The notes: generated by a model from the sequence alone, not told the origin. Shown: positions 1 through 11,312, counted from the stretch's first letter. The stretch: DNA of 64,000 nt from Ecdyonurus torrentis (GCA_949318235.1 OX439132.1:47058217-47122216); one strand, 5' to 3'. A program made the numbers and translations.

Positions 1-71
1 CAAAAAGCGACGAACCAAAAGCCGAAATGAGCAAAAATACCTAGTTTGGGTCAATTTCGGGTTTTGATGCT

Positions 72-75
<4 letters not shown>
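1..75. repeat. Terminal arm of a foldback element (family F), cut by the window edge
   Basis: These 75 bases match the right arm of the foldback element at 28214-29612 almost base for base and end at the same point (...GATGCTAACA), directly against a TA microsatellite. Only the end is in the window; the rest lies to the left. Confidence 0.8.

Positions 76-112
<37 letters not shown>
75..112. repeat. (TA)n microsatellite
   Basis: Uninterrupted TA dinucleotides flank the family F terminus. The other family F copy also sits in a TA tract. Confidence 0.95.
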
Positions 113-117
<5 letters not shown>

Positions 118-127
118 TAAATGGTTT

Positions 128-390
128 TATATAAAGGCACGAACGAGAACCATCCTGAGATACCTCTGACTTGACAAGATACACTACTTACTGTACACCT
201 TGCACTGCCAGAGGACTGGATGCGTGGCCAGAGACATACACCTGCATACACCTGCCAGTCAAGCCTAAACATCTCTCTCCTATATATTTACCTGTGACAC
301 ACCTGGCCTGGCATACACTCAGACATCAACTTGTAGAGAACACAAGAGCACATTCAGTGCATACCACGGCCTCAGCAGCTTATAACCACT
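128..390 (-). repeat. Diverged SINE-like copy without a tRNA head
   Basis: The order of short matches follows the tail region of the SINE at 3753-4079: a GAACC.TCC.GAGAT block, then CATACAC repeats, then CACAAG.GCA...CACGGCC. The tRNA-related head is absent and no flanking duplication was found, so this is an old or partial relative. The match is by eye only. Confidence 0.4.
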
Positions 391-846
391 GACAAACAAA
401 CTTATGTACTCTCCGCCCACGTCAAACCAGTACATATATATTGCTGCAACGCAGGCTCACTTTTCATACCTCTTCCATTCTCCATTTTTATTGATTTATT
501 TGTTGCAAACAAAATGTTTATCTCGATTTTTTTGTCAAAGGAAGCAAAATGTCTATCTCGTTCCCAAACATAATGTAGATGGTACTCAGGTTACACATTT
601 TGCTTCATGTGACATGTGACAAGAAACAAGATAGACATTTTTCTTCGCAACAACATTAACTTGTTCCTGATCTATCTCTATGCGCTTCTGCTATCAAATA
701 TGATTTATTCCTAAGTTACAACAATGAAATAATTTTATTCCTACAACCACGTTGGTTAATTTTCATTAGGTTTTAAAATAGAAGGGATCATTGTGTGACC
801 CCCTTGCTGTTTGTTCTCCAAGTTAAGTGGTAATTTTTGTGCTTAC

Positions 847-2008
847 CTCTGCTGCTGACCCCAGGCACTGCTGCACGTTGACTTGACAGCTCAGTGCTAG
901 CTACATCAATAGTGCTGGTCAGTCTGGAAGTGCTAGCCTCAGTGCCTGAGGTGCTGGGCTCAGTGCTGGAGGGGCCTGCAACATACCAGGAGTCGCCTGC
1001 ACAAAAAACAACATCACCAACTTTAGGCGACAGTGATCATTACATTCAGGGCTGGCTTGACCGTGGTGCGATGGTGCGATCGCACCACGGGCCACGGTCA
1101 AGCCGGGCCAAAAAGAACAAAAAAAAAAAAAAAAAAAAAAAAAACGCTATAAGCTGCGAAATCGTTTTTTGAAACAAATAAACACCTCTGCCATAAACTT
1201 TTACTTTTAGAATATAATATTATGTGTTAATTTTATTACACTACTGATATTATTTCTAAAATGTAAGGCATAAAAACCATTTATAATTATATTATTAAAA
1301 TATATTAATTTCTTAAATTGTCAGTTTGAATTTTATTGTATTCTTTAAAACCTTTCGTATATTTTTTTTCTTCACTTTACTTCTTGCGTAAAATAATATG
1401 TTTGTACATTATTATATTTTTGAAAGCTTTTAAATTTAATATTAATTGGTTTCAAACGAATTAAGCCCCACGCACGCTGAATTCTGTGGCTCACATCAGC
1501 ATTACATTTTTTTTTAATAATATTTGTGAATTATAAATATGTAGAGCTGCAATTGAGCACCCACCCGGACCAAAATTTTTGGGTACCTTTAAAAAAAAAT
1601 TTGTACCCGGGTTTTGAGCATTTATCTCAAGAACGAGCCAGCTCAAGTTGAACCCGTGAATGACACGAGAAAAAATAAATCTAATTTCTTTGTAGTATAT
1701 TTCAAAGTGTTTTATTTTTATTATTATATATTTTTTTTAATTAATTTACGACTTTTGACTTAAACAAACATTATATTTGTATACAATGAAAAGCGGGCTT
1801 TTTCCGTCACAGGCTCGAGAGCTCATTGTTTGTAAACATCGGCTCAAATGTTAAGGTTACCAAGTTTTAGCTCATTTTTCGGATGTAAGCTTGATTTTTA
1901 AGCTGAATACGGGCTTAAAGTAGACCTGGTCTAAAAAAAATCAAACTTTTTATAGCTCTCATTATAAACTTACATATAGCGTTCTTGGGTTCTTGCTGTT
2001 TTGTTTTG

Positions 2009-2047
<39 letters not shown>

Positions 2048-5000
2048 CTTTCCTATTTCATTGGCATTTTTTATAATACTCTCTAACAGTTAATTATTCC
2101 TTCAATGAAGAAAAAAAAATATTTTTCTTCTATTATACATCCATTTTTGTCTACTAAATTTTTTAGGCTTGATAAAGAATAATTTTTAATTTCTCCTAAG
2201 CAGCTCTGGCGGCCAAAGCTCATGTAACTAACAGTATATCAAATGCTATGGTTTATTTGTATACTTTTCCATATAAATAGTTTTACACGTAGTTGTAAAG
2301 AGAGAAAAAATAAAAAGTTAGTTCAGAATTAGCGTTAAAAAACACGTAACACGCCCCCCTTTTAAAAAAAATTTCGCCTGCGGCCCAAACTGGGGGGCTT
2401 GCGCCCCCCAGGCCCCCCATTGGTTGCGGGCCAACTCGAGCATTAGCTCCACGGGCCAAATGCTCTCAAGCCGGCCCTGATTACATTATGTCATTAAATT
2501 ATTAGGCTAATCAATATTTTACATCTCTCCTGAACTCAAAACTAACTGATAGATACCGAGTTGAAGGCCTCAAATATATCTATTAGTTATTAGAGCTGTC
2601 TCAAATATAATAATCAAATTTTAAAAAAGTACAGTTGCAAAAGCAATGCAAATTTGCATTTCAATTAGGATCAAGAAACTGATCATTTTTATCCAGCTTC
2701 AATAGGAGAAATGTTATATTTACTAGATGCACTTTTTTAAGTAAAAATGCAGAAATCGACATCAAGGGAAAACATCATAACATAACAAGTCTTCTTTTAA
2801 ATATGCTTGGAAGAAAAAAAAAAAAAAAAAAAAAAACTCCCACTCCAAAAGAGAAATTATGATTAAAACTAATGATATTTCTCACCTTGCATGTTGGTTG
2901 ACCCCTGGTCCTCAGAGAGGTCACGTAACTCCTCGGGCTCCACCTTGATGTCATCCATCATCAATGAAGCAGAAGCTTCAAGTGACTCTACAGCTAAGCC
3001 ACATTCAGTCTTTGGTGCCCACGCCTGCTCAGTCTCAGTCACAATGCTACCACTGGCTTGACTGCATGGTGGCCTGGTGTCTTGAACCATGCTCCCTATG
3101 TTGTCAATGGCTGGCACCCACGACTGCTCAGCATGAGGTGGCTGCTCTACTTGAGAGGTAGTTTGTACAGAGGTGGTCTGCACCTCCTCTAGCTCAGGTG
3201 AAGTGGCACGCTTGGAGACATCACAGTTGTTACTGCGTCTGTGTGTGGCAAAGAGCAAATTGTTGTAATTACAGTTTGTACTTAGCCTTGGTTTATCTCG
3301 TCTAATCTTACCTGGCAATCTTGGCTGGAGGGGGTGTAGGTGGGGGTGGTGCAGGGTGGCTCAATAAAGTCTTAGGTTGTACATCAGTGGTCAGCAGCTC
3401 TCCCTCACTTGACTGAAAACAAATAAAAACAATTTAGACACAAGAAAACCTCGTTACTACAAACTTGATTACTACACAATATTTCAATGACAAACTATTA
3501 TCTTTGTCCTGATGAAAACTTACATTGAAAGCAAAGAAAATTTAATGTATCCCAAAGTTTCATGGTAGAGTTTCTTAGTATTTTTAATATTGTGATTGTA
3601 ATTGTACAATCTTTCATGGGCTATACAGAAGAGAAGCTAATACCGCATGAGGTTACTGGAAAAGACTCTGAGAATCCATACACATTTTGTGTCCAGTCAA
3701 CCTTGGTTGCAAATTGTTCTTGTGTTATCTAGGGCTCTTATATTTACCTAGTCTACAGCAAGTTTGGTTATAGGTGATGATGAATGGATAGGCAGGAAAT
3801 ATGAGTGAAATGGTGAACCGTCCCGAGATTCTCTCTATTGCGTGATGTAGGGTCACTACTGCCTACATCAGGACGATCGGAGACATGCATACACACAGGC
3901 ATACACACCTCTCCTACCGATGACTCATGACACAATAGCACACGCATCAACCTCATATGCAAAGATCACAAGTGCACTCCGCCAGCATACACGGCCTTGT
4001 AAAAGCCGCACAGCCTGGGAGTCGAACCAGTGACCCTTCGCACACGAAGCAGACACGCTACCACTGCGCCACGGCCTCGTTACCTAGTAAAACAAGGTAA
4101 AGGACGATCTACCTGTAGCCTTGTGCAAGTAAAAAATACATTGACTTAACCAGCTCACTATATATGGAGGCTACAATAAGGCAATTTTAAATGTGAAAAC
4201 TTGATGGCCACGCAACATTATTAAAACTAAATTTTGTAATAAAAAGCAAAAGGTGTTTAATAGTAACTACCGATACATGTTCAATGATTATCAATTATAA
4301 AGTTGGGAAGGAAAGGACAGAAGAAAAACCAGCAAACTTACTCTAGTGTAAAGAAAAAGCATTAGTTCGGTGAAAATCTTTCCAGCATTAATTAATTAAG
4401 AAAAAATAAATATGGATCCATCTTTCTCCACTAGGCCTACCTTGTTCTGTGTGGCCAGTCCCGTGACTTTGAGGGCCTCTGCAAGTCTGAGCAGGCCTGC
4501 CAAGTCTTCTTGCTGCACTGTCACTTCTCCTGCAAAACAAAAGATTATTTAATCACCAGTGAAGTAAACACAAGATACAAGATTGTCACATCCATAGGCC
4601 AAGTGCATTAGTGCCTCAATGTGACAATGTACACTCCTCCCTCCCAAAAAAATCTCTGATTGGAGCAGCACTTTCTACCAGTGTGGATCGATAGTGAACC
4701 ATCTTCCCTTTCCACACAGAGCAGTGGCTGTACTAGCAACTATTTACTTAACAATGCAGATGCTCCACTCGCTGCACTGGTGGAAAGTGCAGATGGTCCA
4801 TTTTGACACAGAAACAGTGACTAACCGTATACTTACCATTGTACATGAAGTCCACCAAGGCCTCAAGTTTTGCCAGCTCCACATCTTGCAGGAACACAAT
4901 GGGCTGCTGCCAAGGCTGCAACTGTAATCATAAAATTATGTATTGTATAGATATACATAAGTTGTCACTCACATGGCAGCTAGCCTGGTTTGACGTGGAC

Positions 5001-5177
5001 ACTTACCTTGAAGAGAGACCTGAAGTGTGGACTGCAGGCAGCCAGCACAGTCTTGTGTGCCTGGATATATTGTCCCTGGCAGGCAAGGGTCACGTCCACC
5101 AGATCTCCACTGGACAGCAAGTCACGCAGTCCTCGGCTCAGACCAAACTTCTCACATTTCAACGTCAGCTGACTCAT
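847..5177 (-). CDS. BTB/POZ-domain transcription factor, tramtrack/lola group; 3' part off the left edge
   Basis: Six coding exons on the minus strand join in phase: 5177-5007, 4921-4837, 4529-4441, 3412-3312, 3238-2886 and 996-847, each with AG/GT borders. The first coding exon opens at an acceptor (5190-5192), so a 5' UTR exon lies farther right. Residues 1-57 begin MSQLTLKCEKFGLS and carry the BTB core VDVTLACQG...AHKTVLAACSPHF. Exons 2 and 3 complete the domain (VFLQDVELAKLEALVDFMYNGEV..., then LLRLAEALKVTGLA), about 117 residues in all. The linker is Pro-rich, then Ser/Thr/Glu-rich, and includes IKVEPEE, a SUMO-consensus match. The exons read 316 codons with no stop and end on an open donor at 847. 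BTB proteins of this group dimerise and regulate transcription in the nucleus, normally with a C-terminal zinc finger or other DNA-binding exon; none is visible here. Orthology to a named gene (lola, ttk, mod(mdg4)) cannot be decided. Confidence 0.85.
1039..2487. mobile_element. Non-autonomous hAT element with perfect 8-bp target duplication
   Basis: The element proper is 1047-2479 (1433 bp). It starts CAGGGCTGGCTTGA and ends TCAAGCCGGCCCTG, imperfect terminal inverted repeats of hAT type. The identical octamer ATTACATT flanks it at 1039-1046 and 2480-2487. It encodes no transposase; inside are poly-A and poly-T tracts and a GC-rich right subterminal block (2350-2450). It lies in an intron of the BTB gene, between the exons ending at 2886 and starting at 996. 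Confidence 0.9.
2488..2885. other. Intron sequence, nothing recognised
   Basis: AT-rich intron of the BTB gene with a poly-A run at 2814-2836. No repeat ends or coding signal seen. Confidence 0.6.
3744..4088 (-). repeat. tRNA-derived SINE with 9-bp target duplication
   Basis: On the minus strand the head (about 4079-4010) has an A-box-like TGGCGCAGTGGTAGCG and a B-box GGTTCGACTCC, as in a tRNA-type RNA polymerase III promoter. About 250 bp of unrelated body follows. TTACCTAGT occurs at 3744-3752 and 4080-4088, directly flanking 3753-4079 (327 bp), as expected from LINE-assisted insertion. The acceptor arms do not pair, so it is not a functional tRNA. It sits in the BTB intron between the exons ending at 4441 and starting at 3412. 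Confidence 0.85.
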
Positions 5178-5480
5178 GCTCAAGCTGCTCTGGCAAACAC
5201 ATGACAATAAATTACTGAAATATGATATGACAGCATGTATGTACATACACCTCAATATATTGATCTATCTTACAGAGACTACGGTACACATATTATTATT
5301 TTAATAACATGCATGTATGTTGTACTGTACACATACGTTGGACCCATATGTATGGAACACTCAACACTACACATCATCATGTTATATGTATGTATATATC
5401 AAAATACGTGCTTCCTAAGATACGGCATATCATACATATTTATCATATCATACGGCGGACAGGTACGCATGTATGTACTG

Positions 5481-5606
5481 TACAGCTCTGGCCAAATGTT
5501 CCCGAACGATTTTTGCATAGGCAACCCGCAACCACGCTATGTTATCTTTATGATAAAACGCAGCGGCTGCCGCTGCGCCGTTCGGGAACTTTTGGCCAGA
5601 GCTGTA
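5481..5606. mobile_element. Short palindromic Tc1/mariner-type MITE
   Basis: 5483-5604 has inverted ends CAGCTCTGGCCAAA.GTTCC...TTTTGGCCAGAGCTG and TA on both sides, the Tc1/mariner target. A second copy is at 48831-48950. It is 122 bp and non-coding. Confidence 0.85.
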
Positions 5607-5763
5607 CATATACCGGCGGACACAAAAGTGCAAAAGTCGGTAATATGATGCAAATTTGATTAATAAAAGTAGCTAGTATGTATAGTATGAAGTTTATTTT
5701 TTTATTAGCAACTAAATGCTATTTCAGCATTTTATTTAAGCATTACTGTAATACTGTAGCTAC

Positions 5764-6189
5764 GTACCGACAGGAATTGAATAACCTGCAATACATTATC
5801 CTTATGGGAATATGAAAAAACCGGCAACATAGCTATTTCTAAGAAAAATAAAAGTCCCCTCCTCTACTTCTCCTCATCTCTTTTAGGTAAAATATCTCAC
5901 CAGACTTGATGCATGCTGTATGTGATATATTTTGTTGACAATTTTGTTCTTTCTATCTGAATATTATTCAAAAAATAAAATATTTGAAAAGTTATATAAA
6001 TAAAATATTACGTATACCTAAATTGCGATGTGTTGTTGCAGCTAATGCAGGACACACTCGCTACTAGAAGTAGAATGCTGTTCTAGGTTCTAGTTATTAT
6101 CATTATACGTCGCGAGAAGAATTTGTAACTCGTATTCATGGTATATTTTTTTAGGTTGCAATTTTAGAAGATAAGATACACTTGCACTT

Positions 6190-6224
<35 letters not shown>

Positions 6225-6726
6225 TATACCATCGATTTTAGTGATTATTTTGTGATAAAAATATATATATATATATATATATATGTCAAATTTATTTTTA
6301 AACACGTAAAACAAAAGTTTAAATTATATTACTTTACTAATTATAAGACAATGATAAATAAAATTCAGTTATATCAGAAATCATAATATTATAATGCTTC
6401 ACGTGTCTTTTTATTTCCCTAATAACCACAATATTTATATTATATCAAAATATATAATATTATAACAAAATTTATCATTTTATTACATAAATATGTTGCA
6501 AACATTGTAACATCAGTCAATATGTATTTATTATAGAGATCAAGTTTTTGGTTGTTTACTAAACGTGGTGAGCGTCGACTTGGTCAAGAAATAAGACAGG
6601 ATGTGTTTGATATTACAGATAACAGGTATGAGGGGAACAGAGCGCTGAAATAATAGACAGTAGAACGGGCATACAGTGTTGCTTTTCGTTCTATTGTTGT
6701 GCAGGTTATTCAATTCCTGTCGGTAC
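5764..6726. mobile_element. Non-coding element with 27-bp perfect terminal inverted repeats
   Basis: The first 27 bases, beginning GTACCGACAGGAATTGAATA, recur as an exact reverse complement at 6700-6726. The 963-bp interior is AT-rich with a poly-A run (6195-6222) and a TA tract (6260-6284). There is no transposase-like reading frame. Superfamily not assigned. Confidence 0.75.
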
Positions 6727-7200
6727 ATATATTTTATGTATTATAAATAGTATGTAAATGACGCTAACAGTTCATTATAAATTAAATATGCAGATATACG
6801 TACCTTTTCCTTTTTTATGTTTTCAATGAAAGACTGACATCATTATGCAGCAAAGCTGGTAACGAGATTAAAATTCAAACAATTATTTTTATTTCCAGTC
6901 TCTCCTATGTATGATTCCAAATGGTTTTATAAATCCACGCAAGTCACAGAAATTACCAGAATTATTATTTAATACGATTATGTTAGTAAATAGTTAATTC
7001 ATTGACAGTTTAATTAATAATTAGTACAGTATATATATTAAAAATATATTATGTTTGTAATACTAAAAGCAGAAGCACAGCCAAATTTCTAAAATTTCTT
7101 GTTTGTAATCGCCAGCTGCTTGGAAAAAAACACACGCGATAAAAAAAGTTACGCGGGAGAAATATTTTTGAAATAAAATTTTCATAATTTTTTACTCACG
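6727..7200. other. AT-rich spacer, nothing recognised
   Basis: No inverted ends, repeats or plausible exons were seen here. Confidence 0.5.
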
Positions 7201-7422
7201 GTAGATGATACAGTGGTCAATCTTGGTCCATCTCCTATACTCCTATACTGAGAATGTCAGATCAATGCGCGCCATAATTCCTACTGGGTGAAGCGGGCTG
7301 AACTACACGCCCGTAACGTTACTTCAGTTACTTTTAGTTCAGTCCGCTTCCCAGTCGGAATTATGTCGCGTTTTTTGATCTGACATTCCTAGTATAGGAG
7401 ATGGACTACTGTATCATCTACT
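7201..7422. mobile_element. Near-perfect palindromic MITE
   Basis: The arm starting GTAGATGATACAGTGGTC at 7201 is mirrored by GACTACTGTATCATCTAC ending at 7422. The arms match for about 100 bp each with small indels, leaving a short centre, so nearly the whole unit folds into one hairpin. Confidence 0.8.
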
Positions 7423-7481
7423 CTACTTTGTGTTTTTTACTAAAATATCATGATATCGTGAATAAAAAAAAATATATATAT

Positions 7482-7600
7482 ATAGGGTGTGTGTGCATGA
7501 CGTCATAATAAATGCGCTTCGATGCAATGATGAGTGTTGAGATGAGTAATATGAAAATATATAACATTGCTTTTTTATAGCATAGGACATTCGTAAGTTT
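7482..7600. mobile_element. Partial copy of MITE family A (TATAGGGTGT ends)
   Basis: Starts TATAGGGTGTGTGTGCATGACGTCATAATA and matches the outer 100 bp of the family A copies at 12620 and 13838, including ATAACATTGCT and GCATAGGACA. The far end was not found. Confidence 0.6.
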
Positions 7601-8332
7601 TTCGCAATTATTCGGGTCTTCAGCTGCATGCGGGGTATCTCGAAAATTGCACAAACAATTTAAATAGTTGTGCAGCAGCAATTATTGCACAGAATATATT
7701 TCGACTTGAAAATATTAATGTCTGCGTGCAAGAAATAAATTAACTTATATCCACGACACCATGCACTTTTCTTTTAATTCTTCTTTTCTTATTATATATA
7801 TGCGACGCGATTAAGATTACTCCCAGACGTATCAATTTTAGTGGCTATTCTGCGGCTCGTCTGCGATTCAGTTTGTGGTCTGGCTATCCATGTGTGGGTT
7901 CGAAACACTTTCTTGGGGACACACCATATGTATGACGAGACAATTATCTCAATCACGGTTATGGGACGGTCAAATATAGACTGGGGTCACGTGTCACGTT
8001 TATATTGTATGACGGTTCAAGGTATATATATATAGATAGATACTGGTGGTGGTGGATGAGAGTATATATAGTGAATTATACACGTTGATTATATTAACAC
8101 TATTTATTCACTTAATTAAGATAAAACTGCTCTTTATTCACTAAAATTAGGCATAATATTAATAAATTTAATTATATTTATATTTTATCTTTTAATTTAA
8201 ATTAATTTAAAATAATTTAAAACACTGTTTTTAAGATTTATTTTTTATTTTTAGAACGGACATATCACCATGACGTTTCAGATGACCGGTCACCAATATT
8301 TACAAAGAAAATGATATTCATATTTAGTTTTT
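7600..8332. other. Spacer, nothing firmly recognised
   Basis: Contains GGGTTCGAAAC at about 7897, which resembles a pol III B-box, but no matching A-box, tail or duplication, so no SINE is called. The rest is AT-rich. Confidence 0.4.
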
Positions 8333-8624
8333 GCACGGCAGAGAGTGAGAGTTTAGTTTTCAATTCTGAGGAAGGAGACAGACAGTATGTATCATTTGTG
8401 ATATATAGTCTCCGAAAACGTTAAACCTTGTGTGTAAATAACATAGCTATATGTAATTTTTAAAAAGACTGTGAATTGAGTGTTTTTATAATTATATGTA
8501 TACAAAGTGACTATTATTTTTTCATTGATATTTAAAATAGTGATAGCAGCGAGTGTAAAGCCCGCAGTGTCTTCACAGAAGGTAAGACAATAATTCTATT
8601 TCACCGAGAAAATTTCTTATCATC
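8333..8624. repeat. Duplicated segment, copy 1 (second copy 11313-11599)
   Basis: About 290 bp beginning GCACGGCAGAGAGTGAGAG and ending AAAATTTCTTATCAT is repeated at 11313-11599 with few differences. It includes a hammerhead-like motif (8366-8417) and a 41-nt exon-like stretch (8541-8581). Confidence 0.9.
8366..8417 (+). ncRNA. Hammerhead-ribozyme-like motif, Penelope-element type (candidate)
   Basis: CTGAGGA (fits CUGANGA) is followed by one A, then GGAGAC, a 28-nt loop, GTCTCC (six perfect pairs for helix II), then GAAA and ACGTT. A canonical core has no extra A between CUGANGA and helix II, so activity is uncertain. Penelope-like elements are known to carry hammerheads, and a Penelope GIY-YIG fragment lies at 10928-11269. 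The second copy at 11346 has AAAA in place of GAAA, which should abolish cleavage. Confidence 0.35.
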
Positions 8625-8654
8625 ATGCAACCTCGCTCGAAATTCAACATTCGA

Positions 8655-8742
<88 letters not shown>

Positions 8743-9103
8743 CTAATAAATGTCAGTGTTGTACACAATATATTAATATATTATACTGTAGTTTTTTTTT
8801 TTTTTTTTAACTATTTTTTTCCCCTAGTTTCATATTGGATTTGGCATGTGGCTCCCTAAAACCAAATGGGACTTTTGCAAACAGATCAGCAATACAGTTG
8901 CAACGATTCACAATGCATGGTTCAGAAAACTTCTCATCGGGCTTCATGGTGAGAACCTCTCTGAAATGAGTTTGCTGGGCAAGAGAGGAAAAACAGGCAT
9001 AACCAGCCCCGCTTTGCCCATACGGGAAAGGAAAGCTTTTATTAAGACGTAAGTATCATTATTATTAATTATTGATAATTAAATATCAATTTATATATAT
9101 ATA

Positions 9104-9173
<70 letters not shown>

Positions 9174-9478
9174 TATATATAGGGATCGATATATATTGTA
9201 ATATTGTAATTATATACATTTGATTCACTAGTAAAAATTAAAAGCAACATTATATATTACTATTTTGGAACAATGCCAAAGTAAATTTTAAATATTTGTG
9301 CTCTCTAACACTGCTGAGAATTATTTATTTATTTTAAATAACTAGATAATTGACAATTATTGCATACTAATATCTTTATATAGATTAGTTAGAGCTACAT
9401 TTGATTTTATTTATTTTTGAAATTTTTTATAAACAAATTAAAAGTAAATTACCTAACTGTTTTAGAGCTGCTGAATAA
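8541..9478 (+). CDS. BEN-domain gene fragment (C-terminal exons)
   Basis: Three exon-like blocks join in phase. 8541-8581 follows TTAAAATAG, ends at GGTAAG, and reads IAASVKPAVSSQK. 8828-9048 follows TTTTCCCCTAG, ends at GTAAGT, and reads FHIGFGMWLPKTKW... 9466-9478 follows TTTTAG and reads AAE then stop. The middle exon fits the BEN domain: the HIGxGxWL start, then a helical stretch with LL.GL...NLSEMSLLGKR and PALPIRERKAF. BEN domains bind DNA or chromatin partners in the nucleus and also occur in some mobile elements and viruses. No upstream exons were found, so this may be a gene tail, a pseudogene, or a fragment carried by a repeat; the first exon lies inside a duplicated segment. A second open frame after 9466 (LLNKRILARNQ...) does not fit the splice phase. 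Confidence 0.5.
8659..8740. repeat. (TA)n microsatellite in the BEN-fragment intron
   Basis: About 80 bp of uninterrupted TA. Confidence 0.95.
9092..9181. repeat. (TA)n microsatellite in the next intron
   Basis: About 90 bp of TA with two small interruptions. Confidence 0.95.
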
Positions 9479-9650
9479 AAGAATCCTGGCACGTAATCAG
9501 CATACAAGTCGGGATTCCCTGTACGATCAGCTCAAAAGAATATCTACATTCTTCAGTTCTGCCAGTAGCGACAAAAAGAGAAAGAAAAGAGAAAGAGAGT
9601 AGCGGCGGAAACACCATGCACCATGCAATAAGACATGCTCATCAACGACA

Positions 9651-10699
9651 CCCTGCTCGAAAATCTTGGCAAGTTCTTGCCAAGAACCCGTTTCTTAGCA
9701 AGAACTTGGCAAGTTCCTGCCAAGAAACAGTTTCTTAGTAAGAACTTGCCAAGAACTTGTCTCAAGATCTTGACTGAGCATTTCTTGGTAAGTTCTTACC
9801 AAGAACTTACTTCAAGATCTTGATAAACATTTTCTTGGCAAGATCTTAGTAAGATTATGCCAAGATCTTAGTTCTTGGCAAGTTCTTGACAAGAAATTTA
9901 CCAAGGTCTTAGTTACGATTTCTTGCCAAGATCTTGGCTAATTTTTTATAAATATTTAAAAAAATCTTGGCAAGTTCTTGCCAGGATTCAGTTTCTTGGT
10001 TCAATCTTGGCAAAATTTGTAAAAAAATTTAAGATTTCTTGATTCAGAAATTTCTTGGCTCGAAATCTTGACAAGTTCTTGGTAAGATCTTGGAATATAT
10101 TTAGGGGTTGAAAAAAGGGTTAAGGAGTTTTGATAGAACATTTTTGATGCCAAGAACAAGTTCCTCATCCCTTAAAACCCCTAGAAACCAAATTTCATAT
10201 TTTTAACCTAGCTGACATCTCGACAATCTAAGTCCAAACATTTAGAACTTTATATAGCGCAAATAATACATAAAGTCCATAAGAGTCAGAAAAGAGCAGT
10301 GTAAGGAGAGCCTCATTAGTGATCACCAAAGTCAAGCAACGTGGAGCGAGTTTAGTAGATGGATGGGTGACCAATTTTTTTATTGCGCTAAAAATGTTTT
10401 TTTATTGATTTGTCTTTATTGTGTACTGCAGAATGTGCAGAATTAATTTTCCTACATTTTAATTATTAATTTTAATTAAAATTAATTATTTATCCAAGAT
10501 CTTGGCAAGAACTTGGCACGATTTTGCAAGAACTTGACACGATCTTGTCAAGATCTTGACACGATTTTGGCAAGATCTTGACACGATCTTAACACGATCT
10601 TGACAAGATCGTGGCACGATCTTGACAAGATCTGAAACAAGAACTTGCTAAGTTCTTGGTAAGTTCCTGACAAGAACTTGCCAAGATTTTCGAGCAGGG
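9651..10699. mobile_element. CAAGATCTTG-array element, copy K1
   Basis: Starts CCCTGCTCGAAAATCTTGGC and ends with the reverse complement at 10699. Both subterminal regions are dense in CTTGGCAAG, CAAGAACTTG and CAAGATCTTG in both orientations. The middle (about 10100-10490) is ordinary AT-rich sequence. The ends resemble those of the larger element at 19867-22918, so the two form a family. No coding capacity and no convincing target duplication. Confidence 0.75.
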
Positions 10700-11312
10700 G
10701 CTGACCTCCTGAGGGGAGGAGAGGGCGTACGCGCCTCGTCAGGTGCAAGCGAAACGTTGACTTTATTTTTAGTACGATTATATGGTACTTTCTTATCAAA
10801 TGGTTTCAAAAGGGGAATCCAAATGCGTGGCAATTCAAAACTTGGTTGACTGATAATTGTTTCATTTTTCCTTCATCTTGCCATTTCTATTGCTTCTAAA
10901 AATTTTCTCTTTTTATAATGACTTTCTCTATCCTATAATTTGATCTTCTTCCCATTGAATTTTGTGATTATTATCCAGAGCATGGTCCACAAGTTTTGAA
11001 TATCCTGTATCTCTTTTTTCTGTTTTTTGCTTGTGCTCTTTTACCCTAATATCTAAAGGGCGACCAGTTTCACCGATGTATTCCATTTCACAATCACAGG
11101 GTATTGATGAGTATACAACATTTTTATTCATACTTTTTTTCATGTCTGGTTTAGTACGTACTAATTTTGATTTTATAGTTTCTCTTGACGAACACACAAA
11201 TCTTAAGTTTACTTCTCTGCCAACTCTTTGTAATTTTTCACTTATAGTCCTTGAACATAAGGGATGCAAATTGTATACCAGCTGCGGTTTTTCTCCTCCC
11301 CTCAGGAGGTCA
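10700..11312 (-). mobile_element. Penelope-like retroelement fragment between 22-bp inverted repeats
   Basis: GCTGACCTCCTGAGGGGAGG at 10700 is mirrored by CCTCCCCTCAGGAGGTCAGC ending at 11312. Between them, on the minus strand, is the endonuclease end of a Penelope-like element (10928-11269), then sequence running toward AACGTTTCGC near 10755. It abuts K1 on one side and the second duplicated segment on the other. Confidence 0.6.
10928..11269 (-). pseudogene. Penelope-like element GIY-YIG endonuclease domain, isolated fragment
   Basis: The 113-residue reading starts with a linker (SEKLQRVGREVNLRFV...) of the type that joins reverse transcriptase to endonuclease in Penelope-like elements. The catalytic module follows: VVYSSIPCDCEMEYIGETGR (the Y.....YIG core with the Penelope-typical CxC), then the R/H helix DIRVKEHK and SKLVDHALDNNHKI. 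In intact elements this domain nicks target DNA to prime reverse transcription. No reverse transcriptase is present, so this is a 5'-truncated remnant. Confidence 0.75.

Noticed and set aside
4010..4079. A tRNA gene on the minus strand
   Set aside because: A and B boxes are present but the acceptor arms do not pair, and the unit continues into a 327-bp SINE with target duplications.
7835..7920. SINE-like B-box GGGTTCGAAAC
   Set aside because: No convincing A-box at the right distance, no tail and no flanking duplication.
9466..9602. C-terminal BEN-gene exon reading LLNKRILARNQHTSRDS...
   Set aside because: The phase 2 donor at 9048 cannot enter this frame; the permitted frame stops after three residues.
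10700..10760. A second hammerhead on the minus strand (CTGACGAG with a GGCG-CGTA-CGCC hairpin)
   Set aside because: No GAAA follows the hairpin on that strand; GAAAC occurs only on the opposite strand.
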